Of a DNA stretch of 64,000 nt, positions 48,790 to 57,769 are shown piece by piece. The position numbers and the translations under genes were made by a program. Origin of the DNA: Iphinoe sp. HA4291-MV1 (GTDB taxonomy: Bacteria; Cyanobacteriota; Cyanobacteriia; Cyanobacteriales; Nostocaceae); NCBI GenBank assembly GCA_019359415.1, contig JAHHHH010000022.1, positions 22,489-86,488 of the forward strand, read 5' to 3'. The notes under the pieces are model-generated. The model was not told the DNA's origin. It ran no database searches and worked only from the letters and a program-made list of their open reading frames with translations. Numbering within the stretch: position 1 is the first letter of the stretch; each line of letters opens with the position of its first letter.

Positions 48790-48993
48790 AGTCCAGTGCT
48801 ATGCCTGCTGCTCCTTCGCTCTCAAGAAACACAGGGAACTCTTAACAGGGAACTCTTAACAGGGAAGAAGGAAAAGAGGTGTTTCTTTCATTCGTTGCGG
48901 GCGTGTAATCGCGCCCCTTGGGCGCTCACATCTTGCACCAAGAAAAATTTATGGTATTTTCACACTCAGTACATGCTACAACGGGACGCTAGC

Positions 48994-49875
48994 TTAATAC
49001 GGTGGATAAGCATAATCATCTTCATCTGGATAGATGTAGGAACTAGAAACCCCCGCCATCTCCATCCGAGGTGTTTCAGCTTTTATGGTGTCCTTTCCAA
49101 AGTCTTTGTACTCTTCAAAAGTCTTGGTGATAATTTCAGACTCTTGTGAGTCGGAAGCAACCAGATACTGTGTTAGAGTAGCAACTGTGGGATGTTTGTA
49201 GTCTACAGTTGAAGCTACCAAAACTGTGTTGGGTTCAATTCCTCTTTCTTCACAGTTGATAATAGGAGAGAACATCCCGTGAGCGTGGAATAGTGGACCT
49301 TTTGGTGTCAAAGGTTGCTTGCGGTATCCAGCATAAGCCTTTTCTAGTTCAGCAAGGAATCCGCTAGTGACTTTACCTTGTTGGTACTCACAGTAAGCTT
49401 TACTGAAACTTGCTCCAGCTGCTCCATTGAGAGTTAACTGTAGCGGCGATTCATGTAAAAACTTTTTGTCCTCTCCTACTAAATAAATTAAATAGCGAGT
49501 AAATGTTTTAAATTTAAGTTTGTCTGCTAAAAAAGCATCGTAATTGTCTTTAAGTGTACCTAATTTCACACCAGTTTCCCGGTCTTTAACAGATAATGGT
49601 CCCCGACGCACTACGACTATACGAGGAGTAGTGGTGATATACACCGTCTCAACTCCAGAGCTAAATTCATGCTCTACCTCATGCCAATTTTCATCGGGCG
49701 CAAAGCCCACAGCATTAGCGTTATCCAGCTTAATTGCCAAACCGTGAGGTTGTAAGCCATTTGTGCCATAGCGAGGATTAATCATCTGACACCAAGGGAT
49801 GACTTGAGAAGCTGGTGCGTTGTACTTCTCGTCCTCAAAGTCGAATGTTGCAGATGGTTTCATCGTCTTAGGCAT
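48994..49875 (-). CDS. DUF5895-type hypothetical protein
   Basis: 293 residues. Conserved opening: EDEKYNAPASQVIPWCQMIN, then PRYGTNGLQPHGLAI. The body is strand-rich (ETVYITTTPRIVVVRRGPLSV, FKTFTRYLIYLVGEDKKFLHESPLQLTLNG), followed by a helical stretch (SGFLAELEKAYAGYRKQPLTPKG) and a low-complexity Tyr/Asp/Glu end. I associate it with the DUF5895 family of cyanobacteria. No function is known; its single-strand-binding-like use of aromatic strands is only a thought. Confidence 0.55.
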   Translation of the reverse strand: MPKTMKPSATFDFEDEKYNAPASQVIPWCQMINPRYGTNGLQPHGLAIKLDNANAVGFAPDENWHEVEHEFSSGVETVYITTTPRIVVVRRGPLSVKDRETGVKLGTLKDNYDAFLADKLKFKTFTRYLIYLVGEDKKFLHESPLQLTLNGAAGASFSKAYCEYQQGKVTSGFLAELEKAYAGYRKQPLTPKGPLFHAHGMFSPIINCEERGIEPNTVLVASTVDYKHPTVATLTQYLVASDSQESEIITKTFEEYKDFGKDTIKAETPRMEMAGVSSSYIYPDEDDYAYPPY

Positions 49876-50265
49876 AGTAACTAATTATTCAAAACTTTAC
49901 TTTTTTTTGCTACAATTTCCATCTGTCTGTGTTTTGCATATCAAGTTTATCAAATAAGGAAGAGGGAAGAGAGAAGAAAGAAAAGGTCTTCTTCCCTCTT
50001 TCCAGACGGATTTAACAAAAAAAGAAGAATGAAAAATGAAGACTTCTTTCTTCTTTTTTTCGTTCAACATTCATCTAAAATATCACGTACATACTGAATT
50101 AGATTTTAACAACAGCTTGTCCTTCGTCTAAATAAAGTATTTAAGGGAGGCGGTAGGCAAGTGCGTTATTGAGCACAGTCAGGACTTGTAAAGTATACAT
50201 TAATTATCAGGAAGCTTAAGCATAACTCAGGATTCATTGCTCGCAACTCTAAACTTTTTCGGGAC
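49876..50265. other. Intergenic region, purine-rich
   Basis: 390 bp with AGAAGAAAG-type runs around 49960-50060 and a partial hairpin (GGAAGAG with CTCTTCC-type sequence). No gene is recognised. Confidence 0.5.
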
Positions 50266-51552
50266 TTATAACTTTATTCTCAGCACTGAGAAGATAGCAG
50301 CGCTAAGGGCTGCACTTACTGGGACTGTGATAAACCATGCTGTGGCAATTCCTTGAAGAGTTTTGAATTGAATAGACTTAATGTTTTGTACCAGTCCAAT
50401 GCCAACAACACCACCAACGAGAGCATGGGAGGTAGACACAGGTAAACCCAGTCGGGAGGCAAGTAGGATCGTTGTGGCAGTTGCCAGCTCAGCGCAAAAT
50501 CCACTACTGGGTTGCAAAGGAATAATACTTTCGCCAATAGTGGTGATAACTTTTTTACCCCAAATGGCTAAACCAGCGACAATGCCAACGCCACCAAGTA
50601 TTATAATCCATAGGGGGATGTTAATGCCATCTATAGGTACTGTGCCAGTGTGGTTAATGTAAGCAATAGCAGCTAGAGGAGCGATCGCATTCCCTACATC
50701 ATTAGAACCATGAGCAAAAGCAACAAAACAAGCACTGAGCAATTGAAATCGAGCAAATAACGCTTCAGTTAGTAGGGATGAGGGAGATGAGGGAGATGAG
50801 GGGGATTTGACTGCCTTATCTCCACTATCTTCTACTTTGTTCTCTAACTGTCGCCAGCTGTACAAAGTGAGTCCAACTGCTGCTACAGCACCTGTTATCA
50901 GCGGAACATCATGAGCAGGTATTTTGAAACCAACTTGCTCAATGAGAAAAGTTGCTAGTCCCTGAGTCAGTGGCGGTAGCACAATCACACCAAATATCCC
51001 CAGTAAAACAGCACTCAACCAAGGAATCCATTCGTCTAACTGTACCAATGGATTTGGTTGCTCTAAAATCCAGCGCTTAATTTGACTGTAAAATAAAGCA
51101 GCAATTGCGCCACTTATGACTGGAGTGACAATCCAACCTACAGTAATTCGTCCAATTATTGACCAATCGATCGCATTCACTCCCAAAGCAACCCAGCTAA
51201 ATCCAGCGATCGCACCAACAATTGCATGGGAAGAAGAGACAGGCAAACCTCGTGATGTGGAAATTTGCAACCACAAACCGCCAGAAAGCAGCACCGCCAC
51301 CATTCCGGTAACTAGCATTTGGGGTGTATTCGCAAATAAAGCTGGATTAGCAATTTTCGTCGCCAGGGTTTGCGATACTTCTTGTCCAAACAGGACTGCA
51401 CCTGCAAACTCTAACACCCCAGCAATAATCAGTGCTTGTTTTAGAGTAACAGCTTTGGAACCAACCGAAGTTCCCATTGAGTTAGCAACATCATTGGCTC
51501 CGAGATTCCATGCGACGTAGAAGGCGAGAACTGCGACTATGATGACAAGCAT
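50266..51552 (-). CDS. PiT-family low-affinity inorganic phosphate transporter
   Basis: 428 residues from ATG 51552 (MLVIIVAVLAFYVAWNLGAN). An upstream in-frame ATG at 51735 would add 61 residues of translated heptamer repeats and is rejected. There are about ten spans in two inverted halves, each with the family motif: GANDVANSMGTSVGS near the N-terminus and GSNDVGNAIAPLAAI in the second half. SHAIVGAIAGF and SHALVGGVVGIG are the paired substrate-loop motifs. It imports phosphate with H+ or Na+. A large repeat array sits where its promoter should be. Confidence 0.9.
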   Translation of the reverse strand: MLVIIVAVLAFYVAWNLGANDVANSMGTSVGSKAVTLKQALIIAGVLEFAGAVLFGQEVSQTLATKIANPALFANTPQMLVTGMVAVLLSGGLWLQISTSRGLPVSSSHAIVGAIAGFSWVALGVNAIDWSIIGRITVGWIVTPVISGAIAALFYSQIKRWILEQPNPLVQLDEWIPWLSAVLLGIFGVIVLPPLTQGLATFLIEQVGFKIPAHDVPLITGAVAAVGLTLYSWRQLENKVEDSGDKAVKSPSSPSSPSSLLTEALFARFQLLSACFVAFAHGSNDVGNAIAPLAAIAYINHTGTVPIDGINIPLWIIILGGVGIVAGLAIWGKKVITTIGESIIPLQPSSGFCAELATATTILLASRLGLPVSTSHALVGGVVGIGLVQNIKSIQFKTLQGIATAWFITVPVSAALSAAIFSVLRIKL

Positions 51553-51566
51553 TTTATTTCTGTGGA

Positions 51567-51738
51567 ATGGGCAATGGGCAATGGGCAATGGGCAATGGGC
51601 AAGGGGCAATGGGCAAGGGGCAATGGGCAAGGGGCAAGGGGCAAGGGGCAAGGGGCAAGGGGCAAGGGGCAAGGGGCAATGGGCAATGGGCAATGGGCAA
51701 GGGGCAAGGGGCAAGGGGCAATGGGCAATGGGCAATGG
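51567..51738. repeat. Long heptamer array (GGGCAAT/GGGCAAG)
   Basis: About two dozen 7-bp units, the largest such array here, of two variants that alternate in runs. It begins 15 bp upstream of the phosphate-transporter start codon. Confidence 0.95.
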
Positions 51739-51764
51739 AAATTAGGAATTAGTCAAAAATTATT

Positions 51765-51872
51765 CTGCTCCCCTGCTCCCCTGCTCCCCTGCTCCCCTGC
51801 TCCCCTGCTCCCCTGCTCCTCTGCTCCCCTGCTCCCCTGCTCCTCTGCTTCCCCTGCTTCCCCTGCTTCCCT
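51765..51872. repeat. Octamer array (CTGCTCCC)n
   Basis: About a dozen 8-bp units with CTCCTCTG and CTTCCC variants. It lies between the transporter promoter region and the zinc-dehydrogenase stop codon. Confidence 0.9.
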
Positions 51873-51883
51873 TTGTCTCTTCT

Positions 51884-52930
51884 CTATGGATAAATCAAAA
51901 TTTTGTATGTTTCCGCAGTAGGAGCGATCGCCTGTTCTACTGCTGCTGATAAATCTTGTAATGGATAGCGATCGCTAATCAATGCCTGTACGTCTATGCG
52001 CCGATTAAAGACAATATCAGCCGCTAGACTTTGAATGCGGTATGATGAACTGTAACTGCCCATAAGGTCAATTTCTCTACGGTAGAGAATATTTGGGTTA
52101 ACCGGAATCTCCACCTCATCAGGAAATTCAGCGAAAAAGAGAATTTTGCCACCTTTGCGAGTACAGTCGAGGGCTTGGAAGAAAGCTTTTTCACTTGGGA
52201 CAGCAAGTAGAGTAACATCAACACCCATGCCATTGGTTAAGGCATGAATTTTTGTGGGTAAATTGGCATCACGGGCATCAAATGCTGCTTCTGCACCTAC
52301 ATTCAAAGCTTTTTCGATGCGGGAGGGGAGTAAGTCGGTGGCGATCGCTCTCGCCCCAAAATACTTCACCAACATGATAAACATTAACCCAATTGGTCCA
52401 GCACCAGTAATCAAAACTGTTTGACCTGGGGCAATTTGGGCTTTGTTCACTGCTTTGAGGCAGCAGTTCGTTGGTTCTACAAAACTTGCTTCTTCAAAAC
52501 TGATATTATCAGGAATGGGAATCAATCCCCCATTTTGCACAATATGACCAGGAACCTTGACATATTCAGCAAAACCGCCACCGCTTGGTGCAAACCCTGC
52601 TGTCGTGCAGATGTTTTTGTAGGTATCGCACATTGAGAAATTGTCATTTAGACAGTAGGCGCAACGCATACAGGGGATATGATGCATCAGCGCCACCCGT
52701 TGTCCAACTTTCCAGCCTGTTACCTCAGAACCCACCGCTGATATGGTTCCAGCAGTTTCATGTCCAAAAATTCGCGGCGGTTCATACAAGGGATAACGAA
52801 TTTTTTTGATATCGGACTGACACAACCCAACAACCTGCACCTGTACCAGCACTTCATCGGGTTCCAGTGTAGGTACGGGAATCTCTTCGTAAGAGAGTTG
52901 ATTAACGCCTCTAAATATCTGTGCTTTCAC
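51884..52930 (-). CDS. Zinc-dependent medium-chain alcohol/polyol dehydrogenase
   Basis: 348 residues. Catalytic zinc ligands are in VGLCQSDIKK (Cys near 37) and FGHETAG (His-Glu near 56). The structural zinc lobe has four cysteines in CMRCAYCLNDNFSMC (about 86-100). The Rossmann motif is GAGPIGLMFI. It resembles sorbitol/threonine dehydrogenase-like MDR enzymes; the substrate is not predictable. The start codon is ATG. The gene is on the same strand as the phosphate transporter, but a large repeat region separates them. Confidence 0.85.
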   Translation of the reverse strand: MKAQIFRGVNQLSYEEIPVPTLEPDEVLVQVQVVGLCQSDIKKIRYPLYEPPRIFGHETAGTISAVGSEVTGWKVGQRVALMHHIPCMRCAYCLNDNFSMCDTYKNICTTAGFAPSGGGFAEYVKVPGHIVQNGGLIPIPDNISFEEASFVEPTNCCLKAVNKAQIAPGQTVLITGAGPIGLMFIMLVKYFGARAIATDLLPSRIEKALNVGAEAAFDARDANLPTKIHALTNGMGVDVTLLAVPSEKAFFQALDCTRKGGKILFFAEFPDEVEIPVNPNILYRREIDLMGSYSSSYRIQSLAADIVFNRRIDVQALISDRYPLQDLSAAVEQAIAPTAETYKILIYP

Positions 52931-53203
52931 GTTGACTTTTCACCACTCAACGATAATAGATTTAACACTTAGAGGCGTTGTTTATGCTAATTGCTACAAA
53001 ATTTTAGCGAAAATCGAGGAGCGGAAGCCCTTGGTTTTAGACATCTATATTATGAGTCACATCTTTCTTAACAATCTTGAAACTCTTGCTATACAAAGTT
53101 GATAAAGATTGACTTTGAGGCAATGCTTGACAATTGACCACTCATTCTTCTCAGGAAAAGAGCTTTTTTATTGAGAATATGTCACGTAGGTATAAAGGTT
53201 TGT

Positions 53204-53692
53204 TCAATGACCGAGCGCGATGGTTAGCGATGCTGCTGCCGCAAGTGCCGCTATCGTCCGAACATGGTTCCAGACCGTCCAGTTAGTAAGGTAGCTAGCC
53301 CATAGGCTCGCGCCTTCAGTGCTACTCGGCTCGACTTTCGCCAGCGCATCGTTCAATGGTATATTGAACACGATGGTCACGCCTAATGCGCCGACGAGAT
53401 AGAGTAGGCTGCCGATGAGCAAGTAAGCGGCACCGGGTTGATGCCACTTTAACAGCGAGGAGACTAAAAGAAAGATGCAAGCCGCAGCCGTTCCAAAGAG
53501 CGCTATCATGAACAATGGATTGATCGCTGTGATATTCATGGATTGCATAGCAGCAATACCTTGTGCTGGCTGGAGTCGAGCAAGGCCGCTCATCACGAAG
53601 GTCGAGAAGGCAAAGAAAACTCCAGCCATCAGTCCACAACCCAGTGCCGCGATAAGCTTCAATGCGAAAAGCGAGTGATTAGTAATTGCCAT
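53204..53692 (-). CDS. DUF1772 membrane protein
   Basis: 162 residues from ATG 53692, eight bases after GGAG. Four hydrophobic helices occur in the family pattern (LKLIAALGCGLMAGVFFAFSTFVM, NPLFMIALFGTAAACIFLL, AAYLLIGSLLYLVGALGVTIVF, WNHVRTIAALAAAASLTIAL), with the conserved NIPLND block. Fungal relatives include anthrone oxygenases, but bacterial members have no assigned reaction. It lies head-to-tail with azoR about 85 bp away and is probably co-transcribed with it. Confidence 0.8.
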   Translation of the reverse strand: MAITNHSLFALKLIAALGCGLMAGVFFAFSTFVMSGLARLQPAQGIAAMQSMNITAINPLFMIALFGTAAACIFLLVSSLLKWHQPGAAYLLIGSLLYLVGALGVTIVFNIPLNDALAKVEPSSTEGASLWASYLTNWTVWNHVRTIAALAAAASLTIALGH

Positions 53693-53776
53693 AAAGTCTG
53701 CTCCATAAAACTTATACAAATCGCTCAAATTTGAGCAAATCGATGTTGTTGAGTTATCAGATGTTGCTGCATCGCC

Positions 53777-54409
53777 TTATCTTCCCACCAATTGAGCAAC
53801 TTGGGTACGCGCCGCCGCGATCGATTCAGCCAAACTTGTGCCACCAAACTCGTCATTCTCAACATGGACAAAGGTGATGTCGGTGATGCCAATAAATCCA
53901 AAGATCGTTCTTAAATACGGATCTTGATAATTCAGCTTTTCGTTGCGCTCACCAGGTCCAAAGCCAGAATCACCGCGCGCTGTGATGATAAACATTTTCT
54001 TACCCAGTACGAGGGGTTTGTAAGGGTTTGCAGCATCCTCTGGTTCAAACGCAAAGGTGCGCCCAATCCGCACAATTTGGTCGATATATGCTTTGAACGT
54101 ACTAGGAACGCTGAAATTGTACATGGGAGTGCCGATGACGTAGAGATCAGCCGCTAAGAATTCATCCACTAGCTGATCGCTGATGCGAATCGCTTCCTGT
54201 AACTCAGGGGTTTGTTGCTCTGGCGGTGTATAAGCTGCTGCAATCCACGGTTCATCCACATGGGGAACAGGATTGCGACCAACATCCCGATAGGTGACGA
54301 CATCAGCCGGATGAGCCAGCTTCCAAGCTTCAACGAATTCTCTGGTGAGTCTCTTCGAGTGCGATCGCTCACCACGCGGACTGGAATCAATGTGTAATAG
54401 ATGTGCCAT
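53777..54409 (-). CDS. azoR: FMN-dependent NADH-azoreductase (flavodoxin-fold quinone reductase)
   Basis: 210 residues from ATG 54409, preceded by AGAGGAAC. HIDSSPRGERSHSKRLTREF at the N-terminus is the phosphate-binding loop for FMN. GTPMYNFSVPSTFKAYIDQIVRIGRTF and FIITARGDSGF are the family's flavin and nicotinamide contacts. It reduces quinones and azo compounds by two electrons, protecting against electrophile stress. The divergent control region it should share with an AraC regulator is duplicated (see 54374-54617 and 55515-55760). Confidence 0.9.
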   Translation of the reverse strand: MAHLLHIDSSPRGERSHSKRLTREFVEAWKLAHPADVVTYRDVGRNPVPHVDEPWIAAAYTPPEQQTPELQEAIRISDQLVDEFLAADLYVIGTPMYNFSVPSTFKAYIDQIVRIGRTFAFEPEDAANPYKPLVLGKKMFIITARGDSGFGPGERNEKLNYQDPYLRTIFGFIGITDITFVHVENDEFGGTSLAESIAAARTQVAQLVGR

Positions 54410-54617
54410 AGTTCCTCTTGAACAATTACCCTTCCAGCTTAGGTAAACGAACCATGCTCGGCTATCTAATTCCTGTGTTACTGTCAAAATCTTGCGGTCA
54501 ATTTTCAGGCTTCCCGGTGGAAATCATCCAAACATTGAATACAATCGGAACTAGACGCATTGGGTTTGCATCATGAAGACGACCGCCACCCATCACACTG
54601 AGCTTACGGACAAGTAG
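54374..54617. repeat. azoR/araC control region, copy 1
   Basis: From the azoR start codon across the intergenic DNA to a truncated regulator start. ATG 54573 reads MKTTATHHTELTDK then TAG, matching the first codons of the AraC gene at 55716. Shared blocks with copy 2 include TGCTCGGCTATCT, TCAAAATCTTGCG, TCAATTTTCAG and GAACTAGACG. Confidence 0.85.
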
Positions 54618-54700
54618 CAATTTTGGGGATTTCTTAGCTGAACTCCTTACTCTCCTGTCTTTTTCACAATCATCTCCAATTACCTGTTTCTCCAAGGTTC

Positions 54701-54992
54701 TTAGGTTGCCATACTCGGCTGAGAAACACTTTGCCTTTTTCGCAGAGTAAAGCCAACGGCAATCAGCCAAACGAAAGCCGGAAATCTACCCAACGGCAAT
54801 AAAATCGAAGCTGCCGGGAAAACCAGACTTAAAATCGACGAGAGCGCGATCGCTGCGATAACGAATCCTAACCCAGCCACCCAACGGGACGTCAGCCAGA
54901 AAACCAGACAGGGCAAGGATACACCTGCGAGCAGACGAGTGAGACACGAATGCCCATTCGTTTACCAATTGTTCTAATTCCTGCTCCGCCAT
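54701..54992 (-). pseudogene. Frameshifted small membrane protein
   Basis: ATG 54992 has a strong ribosome site (AGGAG, seven-base spacing) and starts MAEQELEQLVNEWAF. The frame soon loses hydrophobic character, while the adjacent frame over 54701-54916 reads a membrane protein (LVFWLTSRWVAGLGFVIAAI, ILLPLGRFPAFVWLIAVGF). One frameshift near 54900 would join them into a protein of about 95 residues. The assignment is tentative. Confidence 0.45.
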
Positions 54993-55184
54993 CTTTTTTC
55001 TCCTTTTTATTTATTAAACAAGCGCTCTTGCAGTGGAAACATCAAGTGTTATGCCGGTTATCTAAGCAGAAGCGTTGGATATCAGAAACGCCGCGCCTAG
55101 GCAATATCCAGGAATGGTTCGCTGGTTCTAACGAACGGAAAAGTTTTTCTCGGATCTTCCACCTGGCAGGATGCGAAAGCCGGA

Positions 55185-55394
55185 CTAACGTGTTGATCGC
55201 TTCAACAAGCTACGGAGTAGGTGACCCTTCCACATCCAAAGTCCAGATAATATCACTACTGGAATAAATACGAATCTCGTGGCAAATGCCACATCAGGTC
55301 TTTCAGTCACTGGTCCATAGATGTAGTCAACGATCGGTATGCTTAAAATGATGTGAATCCACCGCATTATTTTTCGTTCAGTGCTTGCCTTCAT
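55185..55394 (-). CDS. Small two-span membrane protein
   Basis: 69 residues: MKASTERKIMRWIHIILSIP, then DYIYGPVTERPDVAFATRF and VFIPVVILSGLWMWKGHLLR. The conserved-looking W-I-H-I and G-L-W-M-W-K-G-H blocks resemble a small family of bacterial membrane proteins often found beside redox enzymes. It lies inside the DNA bracketed by the duplicated azoR/araC control regions. Confidence 0.6.
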   Translation of the reverse strand: MKASTERKIMRWIHIILSIPIVDYIYGPVTERPDVAFATRFVFIPVVILSGLWMWKGHLLRSLLKRSTR

Positions 55395-55514
55395 CAGAAT
55401 TGCCTCATGACAGGGACAATGATTCGTTCGAGTTTTGATTAGCTGTCATTTCGTTAGCTCCTCCCTTGGATTTGGTATGGTAAAAATAAAAACGATGGGT
55501 TTGGAAGCTACGAC

Positions 55515-55760
55515 TCAACAGGTAGGACCGGAATCAATATGTAGAATGGGTGCCATAATTTCTCTTGCTTAATAATTCCAGCGTAGGCAAACGCTTCTTG
55601 CTCGGCTATCTGATTCCTGCGCGACTATCAAAATCTTGCGATCAATTTTCAGAATGTTTGATGAAATGCGAAAATGAATACAATTGGATGGAACTAGACG
55701 AATTGGGTGTGCCTGATGAAGACTCCAGCCACAGATCAGACTGAAACGACCTGCTTACCC
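55515..55760. repeat. azoR/araC control region, copy 2
   Basis: Direct-orientation partner of 54374-54617. On the minus strand ATG 55556 reads MAPILHIDSGPTC then TGA (55515), a truncated azoR start. On the plus strand it leads into the intact AraC gene. Confidence 0.85.
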
Positions 55761-56588
55761 ATCCTGTCTAGCCAAGCTCAGGGTTGGGAAAATATTCTGG
55801 TCGAGCAATTCCAACACCCGACCGGTGAGGCGAGGGGTGATTACAGCAATGAACATGTGATTTATCTGTCTCTTGCCCGCCGTCCAGTTCGCTTGCTCCA
55901 AATTCAGGGAGGCAAAACCCACGCAGGACTGTACGGGAAAGGCGACATTTCTATAACGCCTGCAATGACCCCGTTTTTTGCCCGTTGGGATGGAGATGAC
56001 CACTACTTGCAGATTCGCATTGCGTCTCGTTTCATCCAGAGTGTTGCTAGAGAAACCCTTGATAGGAATCCCGACTCGCTTGAACTAATCCCCGAATTTC
56101 GGACTCGCGATCCACACATTGAGTCTATTGGCATGCTGCTGCTCTCTGAACTAAAACACGAGAATTTAGGCGGCAGGCTCTACATCGAATCACTGACGAA
56201 TGTCTTAGCAGTACATTTGCTCAGACAATACGCTGCTGCCAAACCTCGTCTGGCAATTTACGAGGGTGGTTTACCTGAACGCCAACTGCTTCAAGTCTTG
56301 GAATACATCAACGAACATCTGAATCAAGACATCAAGCTTGCAGATTTGGCTGCATTGCTAGGCATGAGTCAATTTCATTTCAGCCATCTGTTCAAGCAGG
56401 CGATCGGCACGGCTCCCTACCAATACCTACTCCAACAACGGGTAGAACGGGCAAAGCAGTTATTGAAACAAACAGACCAATCGATTATGGACATTGCCTT
56501 CCTATGTGGATTCAGTAGTCACAGCCATTTGAGCAAACAGTTTCGGCAATTTACAGGCATAACACCGAAAGCCTACAGAGCGAATTAA
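55716..56588 (+). CDS. AraC-family transcriptional regulator
   Basis: 290 residues from ATG 55716; the homologous truncated copy at 54573 supports this start. Residues about 1-175 are the effector/dimerisation part (HVIYLSLARRPVRLLQIQGG, GDISITPAMTPFFARWDGDD). Residues about 185-290 are the double helix-turn-helix: LLQVLEYINEHLNQDIKLADLAALLGMSQFHFSHLFKQ, then SIMDIAFLCGFSSHSHLSKQFRQFTGITPKAYR. It likely regulates the azoR-DUF1772 operon from the divergent region. The ligand may be an electrophile or quinone (inference). Confidence 0.9.
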   Translation: MKTPATDQTETTCLPILSSQAQGWENILVEQFQHPTGEARGDYSNEHVIYLSLARRPVRLLQIQGGKTHAGLYGKGDISITPAMTPFFARWDGDDHYLQIRIASRFIQSVARETLDRNPDSLELIPEFRTRDPHIESIGMLLLSELKHENLGGRLYIESLTNVLAVHLLRQYAAAKPRLAIYEGGLPERQLLQVLEYINEHLNQDIKLADLAALLGMSQFHFSHLFKQAIGTAPYQYLLQQRVERAKQLLKQTDQSIMDIAFLCGFSSHSHLSKQFRQFTGITPKAYRAN

Positions 56589-57194
56589 ACAACCATGCTT
56601 TTGTACAATACGCAGGCTAACGGCACATTAATGAAGTCGGGATGGATTGGGTGCGGCGAAATTTTGAGAGTTTTCCAATGGTTGTTGAACCGAATTTTTC
56701 TCGGTAACAGTTCACTTAGCGTGCCAAAACGCGGCAATTATTCCATTATTGAATTTGCTACCAAAAGATCCGGATTGGTTGCATTGGCAACTGTACTATT
56801 TAGTAGAACCAGAATTATATCCAGTTAATGACTATTGCCCTTTTTTATTGCTTCGTCAATATTATAACGTTGATAGTGATAGTACCGTAACTATACGGAA
56901 TACCTGCTGTTTCCAGGGCATCTTTCACCGCATATCTGAGCAAGATGACAAATTCACTATCACTGCGGCAAGTATATATAAGGGGCATACTTGGCTAGTA
57001 GTGGCTGTGCGCGATCGCCCTTGGGTGAACGCACATAGATGAGCAGTTGCAAACTCTTTGTAATGAGCAACTGCTCACAGTTTGGGGTCGAATGAATAAC
57101 GCTCTTAATTGGTTAATAGTTGAAAACATCAATAGATAGCATCGACAGATGATAGAAATTTTTATAGTAAAAAAAAATACTATTTAATAAATTA
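56589..57194. other. Intergenic region with possible gene debris
   Basis: 606 bp before the patX promoter. On the plus strand a stretch reads LLPKDPDWLHWQLYYLVEPELYP (56752-56826). On the minus strand, 56965-56862 reads SEFVILLRYAVKDALETAGI, which looks like the tail of a membrane-channel or enzyme gene. Neither has a plausible full frame. Both may be remnants. Confidence 0.3.
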
Positions 57195-57231
57195 TCCGGA
57201 TGCACTAAAGAAAACTCAGTATCAGTAAAAT
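57195..57231 (+). promoter_or_regulatory. DIF-type promoter motif upstream of patX
   Basis: TCCGGA at 57195-57200, the core of the DIF element found at -35 of heterocyst-differentiation promoters. Candidate -10 boxes are TATCAGT (57220) and TAAAAT (57226-57231). The start codon of patX is at 57258, giving a leader of about 20-30 nt. Confidence 0.65.
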
Positions 57232-57257
57232 GAAGAGTTCTAAAATAGACATTTACT

Positions 57258-57470
57258 ATGCGTGCTGCCATTTCACTTCTCATTACAGGATTGTTCTTTG
57301 GCTCCATAGCTGTTAACAACCAAGCACTTGACGTACACATATCCAACTCTGGCTCACAACAGTTGATGGCGGCAACAGGCAATACCAGCAAACTTCCTCG
57401 CAGATCCTATCGTGGTAGTGGTCGCAAACAATTGGTGCAATACATCAAGAGTACATATCCTGTTGCCTAA
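57258..57470 (+). CDS. patX: PatX-family heterocyst-pattern peptide precursor
   Basis: 70 residues. An N-terminal hydrophobic signal (MRAAISLLITGLFFGSIAV, 1-19) precedes a polar linker and, near the C-terminus, RGSGR at residues 52-56 (codons 57411-57425), flanked by RRSY and KQLVQYIK. RGSGR is the pentapeptide of PatS and PatX-type inhibitors that bind HetR. PatX proteins are small, exported-looking and carry this motif near the end, exactly as here; PatS is much shorter. A TCCGGA (DIF) motif lies 58 bp upstream. It should limit heterocyst formation in neighbouring cells after processing. HetR is not in the window. Confidence 0.85.
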   Translation: MRAAISLLITGLFFGSIAVNNQALDVHISNSGSQQLMAATGNTSKLPRRSYRGSGRKQLVQYIKSTYPVA

Positions 57471-57769
57471 CAACACCAAAGTCAATGCTATTTGTGGCAA
57501 GCGTCTTGTATTAAGGGAATCAAAGTACCATAAACCAGGGTGTTTTGAAAATCTGTTACACACCCTTCCTAGCAAAGACGTGACATCAAAGATACAAAAA
57601 ATCTAAGTAATAGCTCGGCGTTTTATCCGTAAGCTTCTGTATACTTAGTTATCTGTTAACTTTTGCATTGAAATATGAAGCAAGTTAGCTGCCTGTATCA
57701 CAAGCATTAAGAGCTACTTAAAATAAGCAAGAAATTTCTGAGTGCAATCTTCATATTATCTCTTGAAAG
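57471..57769. other. Intergenic region downstream of patX
   Basis: About 300 bp. A plus-strand frame at 57412-57606 overlaps patX out of frame and looks spurious. No terminator or gene is recognised. Confidence 0.4.

Noticed and set aside
48292-48790. Three long frames through the second 21-bp array
   Set aside because: Same artefact of 21-bp periodicity; flanking codons are not protein-like.
51553-51735. N-terminal extension of the phosphate transporter (repeated [12 protein letters not shown])
   Set aside because: Translated heptamer repeats. The hydrophobic start at 51552 matches the family.
53924-54397. Plus-strand frames opposite azoR
   Set aside because: Shadows of a well-supported gene with all motifs on the minus strand.
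56595-57042. Two plus-strand frames between the AraC gene and patX
   Set aside because: No ribosome sites, mixed character, and overlap with minus-strand debris. Mentioned only as possible remnants.
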